The notes under the pieces: generated by a model
Database searches by the model: none
What the model was told of the DNA's origin: nothing
Seen by the model: only the letters and a program-made list of their open reading frames with translations
Shown: positions 36,701 to 47,220 of the stretch, one piece after another
How the letters are laid out: each line of letters begins with the position of its first letter
Position numbering within the stretch: the stretch's first letter is position 1
Translations under genes and position numbers: made by a program
Source: Heliocidaris tuberculata
Taxonomy: Eukaryota > Echinodermata > Echinoidea > Camarodonta > Echinometridae
Length of the DNA stretch: 64,000 nucleotides
Direction of reading: 5' to 3'
Assembly (NCBI GenBank): GCA_025618425.1
Contig: CM046848.1
Location: forward strand, 30,545,584-30,609,583

Positions 36701-39700
36701 GAAGAAATAAATGTATTTATAGCCTATAAACAGGGTATGGGGGTAGAAAGATCAGTAGGCAAGGGGGTGGCTGTTTAGATGAGTTATTAGCCTTCTGTTT
36801 GCTTTATCTTCCAATATAGGTTTACTGAACCCCTTAGACAGCCCCCATCATGTAAGAGCCAGTGAGGAGGTAGCTTACAGAGAGGGTGTGGTAGTAGACA
36901 GACCGGTAGGCAAGGGGCATGGCTCTCTTGTCAATGTTGGACTCTACAAGGTAACAATATCTAACATTCTGTCTTGTGCAATTCAATGAATATAACTTAG
37001 TGTGAATGTGTTTGCATTAAAAACAAATGTGGATTGTACATTTGTTCTCTGACATTGGGATTACAACAAAATACTCTCAGTAAAAGTCATTCCCAGAAAA
37101 ATTGCTGTCATTCATGGTCCAATCTTGTTCTTTCTCTGATTTAGGAAGTAGAGATTGACAAGAAGCTACAAGCAGGACTCAGGGTCACAGTTCAGATGAA
37201 CACAAAGAAAGGTAAAGGAATGTGAAAACGTGAAAAGAAGAAATATATGGGGCTTAGATATGTTTTCACCTTTATGTGTTTCATACTGATAACTTTTGGT
37301 ATTTTTTCCCCATTTTTTTTTAATGTGAGCTGAAAGAAGAAAGGAAATATTAGTCCTTATTAGTGTACTGTCGCTCCTGTCTCGGCTGAAAAGGGGAAGT
37401 AATCTCTGTTTGAGGCTATACTCAAGTTTATTCCATTGTTATATCCTGCTCTTCATGTCCTGAGAGCCCCTTTAATAGTATATTTTGGCGATATGGAAAA
37501 TAAAATATTTTGATTACAAATGTTTGCAAGTGACAGATTAAGGGTGCATCTTTCAAAAATTTAGCATTGCTACAATCCTGTTATTTAACTTCTGTTCTCA
37601 AGGATTAAATGTGTATTTTTTGTCATTTCACTTTTCAACCCAGATCTTTCCCCCCATCTCACATATATCAAAGTATTTCTTATACTTCTGTGACTGAAAG
37701 CTGGTGATTCAGATATAGGAATAGATATCATTCAAAGATGTTCATCCATACTTTTTTTTTTCCCCATAAAATGTAGGAACTTCATCAAAGCATTCCCAGT
37801 GTAAAGTGGTATCACCATCTACCCCTCGCCTTGAGGGAGGTCTTTATTGGGGTTACTCTGTGAGGTTAGCATCCAGCTTGGGGGCTGTTTTCACAGGATG
37901 TCCATTCTCAGTCAGTGGTTATGATCTTACTATCGGTACATCAGAGAGAGGAACTAAAGCTGATGACATGGATCTACCTCACTTCATGTAAGAACAAAAT
38001 CAACAAAAAAAGGGTGTTATCATTGACAACTAGAATTGGCATAACATACATGTATCTTTCATTAAATTAAACATCACTTCACTGTGTGGGCAATCATTTT
38101 GCATTGTTTATATTTCTTTAAAGATTGTAGGCCTAATCAGATACACGACTGCTTATCTCTTTATTTATAAAGATTTATTTTCACTCAGTTTGTTGATCTT
38201 AGAGTTTGCATTCTATTTTGCAAATGGTTGCATTATACTAAATACATGCAGTAAGAGTGAATTGAAATTCTTAATGGAACATCCTCGGGAACATTTGCAC
38301 TTTGATTAGAAACAAAAACTTTTATTTTTTTATTTAAAGGTTATCTTGAGTTCTGGGAAAGATGAAAAAATAATTTGTGAGCTTTCTCATTTTTTGTTGT
38401 TGTGCCAGTTAGGAAGAATATCATAATAAAAAGGTCCCCTAGAAAGGATTGCTCTTAAAATGCCCTCATATTAGAAATATGACAAGAAATAGCTGAAATG
38501 TTTGGGCTGAACATTCACACCGGATTTGTCTCTGGTCCCATATACTCGTTTCTGTGTGCAGTGCAAGAACCTTTTGGGGAAAGTTAGTGAATTTCTTATC
38601 AATTCGATAATCCCCAAATCTCACACTAGACACATGTGTTTATATACAACTAATCTAACTTTTCCAATTGCTTTGGAACAGTTTCTTTCCCATTATAAAT
38701 GCTTGACCAGAACTCAAGATTACCTTTAACAATTTTAGAGCCCAACAGAAATATTTATTTGTTGAGATGTTTAATAAAAGTTGATCCACTTTGTGGAATT
38801 GAATGAACTACATATTCCCTGCAAATTACATGTTTAAGTACCTGTATATTTTTGTCTGCCCTGAGCTACAGTAAACATCTTGAATGAATTCTCTCTTTTC
38901 AGACATGCTTTGGTCATCTTTGGTGGTGTACAAGGTCTAGAGTTCAGCTTGGAGATGGATCAGGCATTGCTAGTCTCTGATCCCAGTGTTTTGTTTGATC
39001 ACTACATCAATGTATGCCCAAACCAAGGAAGCAGAACTATCAGAACAGAGGTGATTTACTGATCAGTTTATGCTTATTCTTATGCCATAACACTGATAGA
39101 TATTGGTATGTAAAGCCAACCAAATAATCATCCATTTTATAGCCAGAGCCGGAAACTATCTGTTCTTATTAATGTACCCTACACCAAAGCAGTTAATTTG
39201 TTTTATATTAACCATTTTAAGTAGAAGGTTATAAAACAATTTATTTAATAGATGAGAAAGGTTTCTGTATTACTCGCTACTTTATGACTTCTCTATGATT
39301 ATTTGAAATGGTACGATGCCATAGATTTCAGTTCTTGCTTGAAGTAATGATGTTTTTTGTCACTTTCTCATCTCTTTCCAATCCTTGTTAAAAATAGCTT
39401 TAACTAGCATTCCTTAGTTTCCCAGTCCAAAGTACAAGGCTTTTCCAGTAAATCTGTCAGAATTTCAATGCATCTTTTTAATTTGATGACAATGAACTAC
39501 TGTAAAAGTGGAAATTTTCATGCGATTAATTTTTTTTGCACGAGGCCAAGTAATGTGAATTTCCCGTTATTAATTTTGCACCAGTTTCATGCTGCTGGAA
39601 ATATTGCACGTTTAGAGTAGTAGCCCAATGAAATATACAAAAAATGTTTCAGTATTGATGATACATCACAAGACACCCACAATGCTATTCTACTTTAAAT

Positions 39701-40026
39701 TATTTTTCTCTCTCTCCCAAAATGAGCTAAGAAGCAAATTTGGATTCCTTTTCATGATCTAGGCAACCTCTTGTGTTCCTATTCTTTATAATGCCCATCA
39801 TGTCTTTACTTGACACATTGAAGTAATTGGCTTTTTAGAATTTGTCCATGTCCCAGGTAAATAAGATAAATTCATTTCCATATTACTGTGACTCTTAATG
39901 TTACTCTACATATCATTTAAAATGCTCACATTCGTACACTTTTTTCGCTTTACACAGGAGGCTGTACTGATCACCATGGCAACACTCAGACCCAAGATTC
40001 TCAATGCACAAGACTTGACTAGATGA
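33748..40026 (+). CDS. SPOUT1: SPOUT1 (C9orf114/CENP-32) SPOUT-fold RNA methyltransferase, exons 5-15 of the fused model
   Basis: Exons: 33748-33778, 34067-34186, 34658-34746, 35132-35202, 35954-36046, 36401-36450, 36820-36950, 37145-37211, 37777-37987, 38903-39050 and 39958-40026 (TGA at 40024). All are GT-AG with consistent phase and encode residues 177-535 of the model. A Lys/Glu-rich helix (EWKDWKKE) precedes the catalytic domain: ALPGSILDNAQSPELRTYLA, QLARILQYLECPQYLRK, LLNPLDSPHH, GLYWGYSVRLASSLGAVF, TIGTSERG (445-452) and the C-terminal knot NQGSRTIRTEEA (506-515). The human protein has 376 aa and the same order. SPOUT enzymes bind SAM through a trefoil knot; human SPOUT1 is reported to modify 28S rRNA uridine and to act at kinetochores/spindles. 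The codon before exon 5 is TAG, so the start must come from an upstream exon (here the CaRF exons); the first internal Met is residue 213. Confidence 0.92.
34812..34965 (-). mobile_element. Possible tRNA-derived SINE fragment
   Basis: The minus strand begins near GGTGTAGTGGTACACCTGC (A-box-like TAGTGGTA), continues to GACCCGAGGGTTACAGTGA (weak B box) and ends with a (TAA)n tail next to 34812. It lies in the SPOUT1 intron after exon 7. Confidence 0.45.
36657..36778 (+). pseudogene. Decayed tandem duplicate of SPOUT1 exon 11
   Basis: Located 163 bp upstream of exon 11 (36820-36950). It has its own acceptor (ATATAG) and the same opening TTTACTGAACCC, and it stays in frame for 39 codons (LLNPLYMSSHVRVDEE, later GVERSVGKG). 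It carries a 12-base in-frame insertion and ends in TAG at 36776. Conserved residues of the functional exon (DSPHH, GHGS) are lost and no good donor is seen, so it is a relic and not an alternative exon. Confidence 0.75.
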
Positions 40027-41282
40027 CAGATCAGTTCAGTCTAGACTTTCATATCTTCAGTGATACAAATAATATGAGGCTTTGACATCGTCCAGTTTAA
40101 ATTGCTTTTTTTTCTTCACATCAACAAACCATGCCCTGAGGTCTGTCAATTTTGAGCTCTAAGATGAGGATGATGATGACGATGTATTTCTGGGAACAGA
40201 TGATTTAATCAGTGGATGTGTACATGACTGAACACAAATTGGATGCCTTGATCAATAGAAATAATGAGAACTGCAAGGAAGAAATATGTCCATGCACAAT
40301 GTGAAACATATAGCAGTGGCAAATCTGCATAGGGGAAAACCGGCCCATGCCCCCCCCCCCCCTTAAAACCCAACTGGCATACCTTAAGCACACAATATAC
40401 AAAATTTGCCCCTTTTATTGTGTACTTTTATGGCACTGTGCCCCCTCTTTTACAAAATACTGGATCTGCCCCTGGAAATAGTATGCCAATATTGCTGCTT
40501 TATATATCTTTATAAGCATCCTGTATTTGTTGCACAGCTTTGTAAAAAACCTAATACTGTGATTGAATATGACGCAATGAATATGTACAATAGTAATCCC
40601 GGGGAAAGCTCCTCTTTTTAATTTTTTTTATTTATTCATTTATTCATTTTAGTTTTCTTAAGTTTTTCAAAATTGTGTGAAAGAAAATGGCTCTTATAAA
40701 TGTTTTTACTGAGGATATTTTAAACTTCATAATAGCTATTTTTATCTGGGTTTGATCAGAAGCATGAAAACATGTTATACACCCTCCAATCTCTCATTTG
40801 TTGAACCTATTACATGGTTATTTCAGTTTATATTCCACATACTAAGAATCTTGCTGTTGGATTGGGTCAAAAGGTAATCACGTGAGAAAGCATAGTTATC
40901 CCCATCAATCGACCTGAGAAGAAAAGTTTGTGACCTTGACGGAATAGTACTTATGTGTTTTGCTGATCTCTTCAGTCCATTATAGAGTCACAATGAGTTA
41001 TCAATATTTTGGGTACGTGCAAAATGAAAGTGCGTGACCTTTCCGAATGGAATGAAAAGTGCATGACCTTTACGAATAGCTCCATAAGCGTACTAAAATA
41101 AGCTTAAATAAGCGCGCATTGCCCATTCGTGCTCTTAATGTGCGCACTAGGGTACCAGGAGGCGGGTTTATTTAATGGTGGTTTTAACTTCTTTTGTGAA
41201 TTCGGGCCTAAATGTCTTTTTAGAGAAGTAGACAATAATTGTCTTTCTCGTACCACTTAAATGTTTCAGATGTGGAATATAA

Positions 41283-41452
41283 AGCAAATAATCACCTTTT
41301 GATTTCAGGCGATGAGATGTACTATCACTTCTTCAGCGATCTGAATGTATACGCTATCTTTCCTCAGCTTCGCTTCGGAAAGATAGCTACATCCAGATCG
41401 CCTCGGAAGTGATAGTTTGTCCCATCACCTTCACCAACGGTAATTATTTGCT
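41283..41452. mobile_element. Hairpin MITE-like element
   Basis: Outer arms GCAAATAATCACC (41284-41296) and GGTAATTATTTGC (41439-41451) enclose inner pairs: ACTATCACTT with AAGTGATAGT, GCGATCTG with CAGATCGC and GCTATCTTTCC with GGAAAGATAGC. The loop is CTCAGCTTCGCTTC. The whole ~170 bp can fold into one long stem. Its loop style resembles that of the element at 16071-16153. Confidence 0.7.
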
Positions 41453-41920
41453 TATTATATATCCGTTTGATTTTAGGAGGACTATTGCAAATTTAGATAT
41501 AGAAATTATTTTCAAAACATATCTTTTTTGGTTCTATATTGTTGCTTATTCCGTTGTTTGTGTTATCTCCCATTAGACTTTTAGTTGTTTTTCATCTTGT
41601 AGGATACACAATAAGACATGATAGCATATTGCAAATATAATATGTAGCTATGACATGTATTCAACATTTTCAAGTGAAATATAAGTTGATGAAATTATGC
41701 CCAAGCTTTTTGAAAGTAATGTTTGAAAACATATAGCTTTTCTAAGAAAATCATTATTATTTAAGTGCATCAGAAGAGAACTTTGACTTTATTTTCAATT
41801 TATTTCAGGGATGTTTGTCAAAATTCATGTAGACAAAGTTTTTGATATTTTTCTGTAACATATTCTTTTATAAAAAAAAAATAATTCTCAGTTTTTTCCC
41901 CCTAATAGTTTTGTATTTTG

Positions 41921-41992
41921 TTTTGTTTTGTTTTTGTTTTTTGTTTTGTCTTTTGATATATTTTTTGTTTTGTTTGTTATTTTGTTCTGGTT
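41921..41992. repeat. TTTTG-type simple repeat
   Basis: Runs of TTTTG and TTTTTG with few interruptions. Confidence 0.8.
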
Positions 41993-42052
41993 GTCTTGCT
42001 ACTCATAACACTTCGGGTTGAATTTTTGCCATACCCCACTTAAAGCTAAATA

Positions 42053-42209
42053 CAGTTAACCTTGCATAACCCAAAGTCACATAAGTCGAATCAAAATTTT
42101 TTGACCAAACTATGCAAAATATGGTGTTATTTACATTTCCAGTCAAATTTTACATAAGTCAAACTAGTTTTGGTGGTCCCAACAGATTCGACCTATGCAA
42201 AGTTAGCTG
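42053..42209. mobile_element. Second pogo-like MITE copy
   Basis: The left end CAGTTAACCTTGCATAACCC and the inverted right end CAGCTAACTTTGCATAGGTC lie between TA dinucleotides (42051-42052 and 42210-42211). Its right half shares 'GTCGAATCTGTTGGGACCAC' (inverted) with the element at 20033-20175, which has 'GTCGAATCTCTTGGGACCAC'. The two are therefore one family in opposite orientations. Confidence 0.75.
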
Positions 42210-42734
42210 TAGTCCTTCTACAGATTAAAAAACAAACAAACAAACTTGTTTTTGATTATTCGATACTTTGTTTTTACAAAGATCAACCATTGTCTGTGGG
42301 TTTTTTTTTCATGATGTAGATGTTAGAATATTCATGAGGTCACTGTCCAGAGATATGTATCTAAAATTTAATAGTGTTGTATCTTGTAGATCTTCCCTGG
42401 TTGGCATGGAAACCATTACGTTACAGCCATAAATGGTTTTTATATCTGGTAGTATCAAGATTGCCTTCAATGATAAAATATCAATTATTAAAAACAGTTT
42501 CCTGTTAAGAATTCATTACCTATTTGTAAAACCAGTATTTGGTTGGTTTTTCTTCATCAGAAATGAGATCCTGTCCATTTATTGTTCATGGGAAGAAAAT
42601 GAATAAGCATATAGACATTTATAACGTGCTACATATAAGAAAATACTTTTCATTGAGTGTATTTTTAGTCGATTTGATTTAAAGAACCTAAAAAAGGTTC
42701 TTTCCGTTTAAGTTTTTTTCATTGATTTATGATC

Positions 42735-43110
42735 TTATGTGGTCTCCGAACAGTTTCAGCCTTGTTACCGAAAAAGCAACTTTGGGCAATTTGCATGAAT
42801 CTAAATGGCCCCTTTGACGCAATATTTAGCAGTGAAAGACAACTTACACAGAATGTGTAAACTGATCTATGTACTAGTCTTTATGCAAGACTGCAATTGT
42901 GTTGTTCATCTTGTGCATGCAACAAGAGGTTACACAGTAATGATTGATAGTAAGGATTGCTCTAGAATTTATTATGTTTTTAATTAAATGTCATGTAAAG
43001 TTCTTTTAAATACCAACTTAATGCTTGATCAACTAAAAGTGCATTTCTTAAAGTTAGAACATAGACCTACAAATTCTTGGTTGAATGAAAGTAGATCTAC
43101 GGCTACTCCT
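42735..43110. repeat. Dispersed repeat related to FBXO38 intron 1 sequence
   Basis: 42740-42800 is an inverted relative of 18895-18930 (GTGGTCTCCGAACAGTTTCA; GAAAAAGCAACTTTGGGCAA). 42985-43100 is a direct relative of 18675-18790 (GTTAGAACATAGACCTACAA; TTGGTTGAATGAAAGTA). The central part differs. Confidence 0.6.
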
Positions 43111-45779
43111 AATGTATAAAAAATGTAAGTAAACAGGTTTTGGAGTATTCAGATATGACGTTGGGTTAAAGGGGAATTAACCCTTTCATAGAACATATAT
43201 GACTGTCAAATTGACTATTTAATTTGTTCCTAAAAATCATCCACAGTCTTAGAATTTTCTCCCGCTGGTTTGGGGAGTCTGTTGCACAACTTTGGAGCTG
43301 TTGAAATAGATGCTATATCTCTCCACAATTGTTTGTTTTGGGGACAAGTAGAGTACTTTAATTATGCTGTAGTGATAGGATTTCTATTGTGCCAAATTTT
43401 TAAGATTAAATTCCAACAACAAATAATATCTACACAAGGTGAAACATTTTGAATTCTAAAAAATCATTCTTAAAAAAAAGGCAACAAACTGAAACATGAT
43501 CGGATTACGTAAATCAATGAAACTATGTAAATCTCGGTTAGAGGAAATAAATCAAAGTATTCATGAAAACCATGTTCAATAAAATACTTCTAAACATTTG
43601 TCTCGAATCAAATCTAGTAAATATTAGCAATTCTCTCCTTATATGACAAGAAATATCAAATACATGTAAAGCTACAAACAGTCATGTGAATATAATACAT
43701 CTCAAAGAAAATACAAAGTTATTTATAATAATATTCAAAATAAGAGAATGCTCTCTCACTCTCAAAAGTTACACCATATATTTGGCAATGTATGAAATGA
43801 TGAAATAAAATCAAACTGACCTCTGTTGGATGGAATTTTTAATGGAAAAGTCAAGTTTTCTTTATAGATGTCTCGAAGATAGTATAGATGGAATGAATGG
43901 TTCACAACATTCTTTAGGGATAACTTAGAGCACTCTTCCTTCTTTTCCAATAGCAAAGTGTACAAAAAAACCTACACTGTGCTGAGGAAATGAATCATAG
44001 AGTTTTCCGAGAAAGTTACTTCTCAGAAACTGTCCAGTGCAGATTATAACTAGCCACATATAAATATTGTTATCCAAACGCTAAAATATCAGAAATACAT
44101 GTATTATTATATTATGGAATTTCAGACAGTCACACTTCTATAATCGAAACATCAATATAACAGATTGATACATTAGTTTCTCCCTCAACCTAACCAATCC
44201 AGACAAAAGTTTTATAGATTTGCTCAAAATCTTCTAATATATTTATATTTGAATAATTTGGATGTGAATAAACACTAAAGGGAAAACTAATTTGACGTTT
44301 CACGTTTTTAGAAGAGCGCCATCTCCCGTTTACTATATATTCCTGGAAAGGAAAACGGATCTATCTTGCTTCATTTTCTCAGAAAATTTGTGTTGCTTGT
44401 ATTCCCCGTTAGAATTTCCCATGAAACGTGTGAATTTCCTCTGCTTCATACGCAAAAAAGTCTCTGTGTTTAAGTAATGAACGTTGAGTGTCTACCATTT
44501 ATCTCTAGCTTAATATGTGCACTTGAGCCTATGATGAGTATATCCATAATATTTGTCCAGGATTAATCACTTCATGATGTACTTTTCTCTGTCCTAATAA
44601 TTTTGTGTGACGCAACCCTTTTATTTTATATCTATTCAAGTTCATCTAAACAAGAAAATCGATGGGTTCACTCTTGGGATGGTCTAATGCTATGTCTTCC
44701 TTCCAGAAATGGGCTCGAAATATGAAAAGTGAGACGCGACGTCTCAAAAATGGTCTTGACATTATGTTATATCCATTCACTTGTCTATTAATATATCGGT
44801 ATATTATCATCCTAACAGTTCCCTCTCCGTATGCTGATTCGCAGTAATATTGAAATATTACTAGTATTCCGTCATGCATGGACTTCTGCAGTATAATAGA
44901 GACTGATCAAATATCGCCTTATCGTCGGGTGAGTCATGGCGGTGATGATTACAGATTTCCACGTCCACAAAAATGTCGTTTTTGTTCTATATTCCGCTTA
45001 TGACCATTCATAATGCATGATTTAGTCACTGTTATATTGAATTAATGAAAGTACTTCCGTATCTCGTATTATTATGAGGAAATTAATATTATGAAGCTAT
45101 TTTATGGAATGTGGAGTATAAACTTACCCATGATTTCAAATTTCAAGTCTGATAGAATCCCATATAGTATTAGTAATAAGTATATCCAATTTGAACACTT
45201 ATTTTTTTGCAAATTTAGATAATGACTGGCGTTATTAGACAAGATGAATAATTTTAGGTAGGGGTAGACAGGAAGAAATTTGAATCATTAGATATATGGA
45301 TTGATGGATACTTTGCCTATAGTATAGACCTGCAGATATATTGATTGATATAGTTTTAAGTAGAAAGCAAAAAGATAGATAGTAATCAGACTGACGGACA
45401 GATGGATATTTGATGTTGAATTTCGTTTCAGTGCAGGTAAGCGTGTAAAAGAGAAAGAGTATTAAAGTGAACAACGATTTGATGACAAAGAATGCAAATA
45501 ATATTTGCACTTGATCCTCATTCTGTGGTTATATTCAGAAAATAATTTCGCGAATAGAAATAGCAGCAACTATCAAACAATCCAAAACAAATCGGAACAC
45601 GTTACTTATTTTGACGTTTCCCAAATACGGTCCCCTTGAATTTCAAAAACGTGTCTGAGCTTGGCAAGAGAGGCACAAAATTGACCTTAGCTTACTGACG
45701 TTCAGGCATAATGGGAATTTACCTACTGCCTCCTAGCTACCGGTTCCCAATACGCAATGTGTATGTTGTGTTTATAACG

Positions 45780-46035
45780 ATACAATGACGTTGCCCTGTG
45801 GAAATTCCGAGAGCCCATCACAAAGGATTAGTGACGTCACCATGATGATCATTCGCGACTCATCCCTAGGCAGTCGCTGATTGGTCGGACGAGCAATGAC
45901 TAGCACGTACACGTGTTCAGTATAATGCCTATTTTTAGTATGCGAGCCCGCGATTGGTCGATTAATTGATTGAATGACGTCAAGCCGGACGTTGAATAAA
46001 ACCCTTGTGAGTAACGGTCGGGTTCATTCATTACA
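45780..46035 (+). promoter_or_regulatory. Inducible-type promoter of the IER-family gene
   Basis: Seen directly: perfect CREs TGACGTCA at 45832-45839 and 45975-45982, a CRE-like half site TGACGTTG at 45786, a kappaB-like palindrome GGAAATTCC at 45800-45808, and inverted CCAAT boxes (ATTGG) at 45880 and 45953. There is also an E-box CACGTG at 45910-45915, a MEF2-consensus CTATTTTTAG at 45929-45938 and a TATA-like GAATAAAA near 45994. Initiation probably lies around 46020-46030. This set is typical of immediate-early genes (CREB, MEF2 and Rel inputs). Binding is inferred. Confidence 0.65.
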
Positions 46036-46176
46036 CTTCCACGCTTGCTTGGCAGAACCACGCACCTTCGAAACTAGGAATACTACGTGACTTGGGATTA
46101 CAAGAATCACATACTAAGACAGAAAGCCAAGCATTTGAACATTTATCCGTGGAATATACTATACCTACAATCTAAA

Positions 46177-47019
46177 ATGGAGGCACAGAAACTTATCACC
46201 ATGTCTATCAACAAAATTGCAGGCTCTCGTCGACAACGTGGCGGAATTAATCTCCGTAAGAATCTCCTCGTTGCCTCTGTGCTACACTCGGCAAGAATTC
46301 ACTATTATGAGGAAATGTGCAATAGAATGCCTGGACATATCGCCCTGGAACAAAGTAAACCTGAATCTACAATGGACGATGATTGTACCGAATCTCCTGA
46401 CTGGGAAAACGATGAGGAGAATGCTGATCAAGAAACAAATTATGACGAGGAGAGCGATGTGGAGGACCATGAAACCGCGGGAAACTCTGCCTGCGAGGTT
46501 GAAAACAGCCGGGTAGTAGTCGAGCAGATTGTCACCGCGGACAAAGAAAATGTTGCCCCATCTGGACATTGCCAGCACGAGAACTCTGAGAATGCAAAAC
46601 TGGAAAATAATGGACATCAGGGCTCAGACTGTGATCGAGTAGCTTTCAGCAATGTTTCTCAAAATTCAGCCCCTGAAGCCTGTACAACGACGACATGTCT
46701 CACCGTCCCCAGCGTGAAGAGGAAAAGAACCGAAACAGAGGAGGCTTGCGATTCAATCACCACCAAACGCGTGAAAGTCGACTCTCAATGTCAAACGGTT
46801 TCTTCGCCGGACTGTGGCGCTCAGAGCTCGATCTCGACATTAGTGGACATTTTCAAAGCTGGTTTTCATGGCCTTGCTGGCGAGCCTGGAAACAAACTAT
46901 CGAGCTATGTCGAGGAGAATGATTCTTCATCGAACACCACTCCGTCCTACACTACTCTCAGCACACATAGCAGGCCATTCGAGAGTATACAGGCTGCTGC
47001 AGTCATCGCGGCCTGTTAA
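46177..47019 (+). CDS. IER5: IER5/IER2-family immediate-early response protein (single exon)
   Basis: 280 aa from the ATG at 46177 (TCTAAAATGG context); the open frame extends further upstream but has no earlier ATG. The N-terminus (EAQKLITMSINKIAGSRRQR, then GGINLRKNLLVASVLHSARIHYYEE) is the conserved IER domain seen in IER2, IER5 and IER5L. The middle is acidic and low-complexity. A bipartite-like nuclear signal has KRKR at ~181-184 and KRVK at ~197-200. A second conserved block, STLVDIFKAGFHGL (~220-233), resembles the IER5 C-terminal motif. Family members are intronless, growth-factor and stress induced nuclear proteins; IER5 works with PP2A and HSF1 in mammals. The intronless structure and CRE-rich promoter fit. 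Whether it is IER5, IER5L or a pre-duplication orthologue cannot be decided here. Confidence 0.88.
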   Translation: MEAQKLITMSINKIAGSRRQRGGINLRKNLLVASVLHSARIHYYEEMCNRMPGHIALEQSKPESTMDDDCTESPDWENDEENADQETNYDEESDVEDHETAGNSACEVENSRVVVEQIVTADKENVAPSGHCQHENSENAKLENNGHQGSDCDRVAFSNVSQNSAPEACTTTTCLTVPSVKRKRTETEEACDSITTKRVKVDSQCQTVSSPDCGAQSSISTLVDIFKAGFHGLAGEPGNKLSSYVEENDSSSNTTPSYTTLSTHSRPFESIQAAAVIAAC

Positions 47020-47214
47020 TGACCGGCAATCTTCCACTGCCAAAAACTGACTTAATTAAACATTTCGCCATTGAAACGGACTAAAGACATTTAGAACTCA
47101 TAATATAGAGATCTTATCTATATTTTTGGATATCAATACTCATGAATACTTTATATTCCAAGCCAAGGAAAGTTTTAAAGTGAACTAACTGATCGTCGGA
47201 CTATTATCGGAGCC

Positions 47215-47220
47215 AATAAA
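47215..47220 (+). terminator. Polyadenylation signal AATAAA of the IER-family gene
   Basis: It lies about 195 bases after the stop codon. The short 3' UTR contains an ATTTA word near 47090, of the kind found in unstable immediate-early mRNAs. Confidence 0.65.

Larger units (their letters stand above)
40027..45779. other. Intergenic region between SPOUT1 and the IER-family gene
   Basis: Includes the SPOUT1 3' UTR (the poly(A) site is not clear; there is no AATAAA close to the stop). It holds a C-run at 40348-40362, a hairpin element (41283-41452), TTTTG repeats (41921-41990), a pogo-like MITE (42053-42209) and a dispersed repeat (42735-43110). The 43.2-45.7 kb stretch shows no feature I can name. 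Confidence 0.55.

Noticed and set aside
36657..36778. Functional mutually exclusive exon of SPOUT1
   Set aside because: In-frame TAG and no convincing donor; kept as a relic instead.
46087..46176. Longer 310-aa form of the IER protein
   Set aside because: The upstream extension begins at GTG, is not conserved-looking and precedes the family's usual N-terminal Met at 46177.
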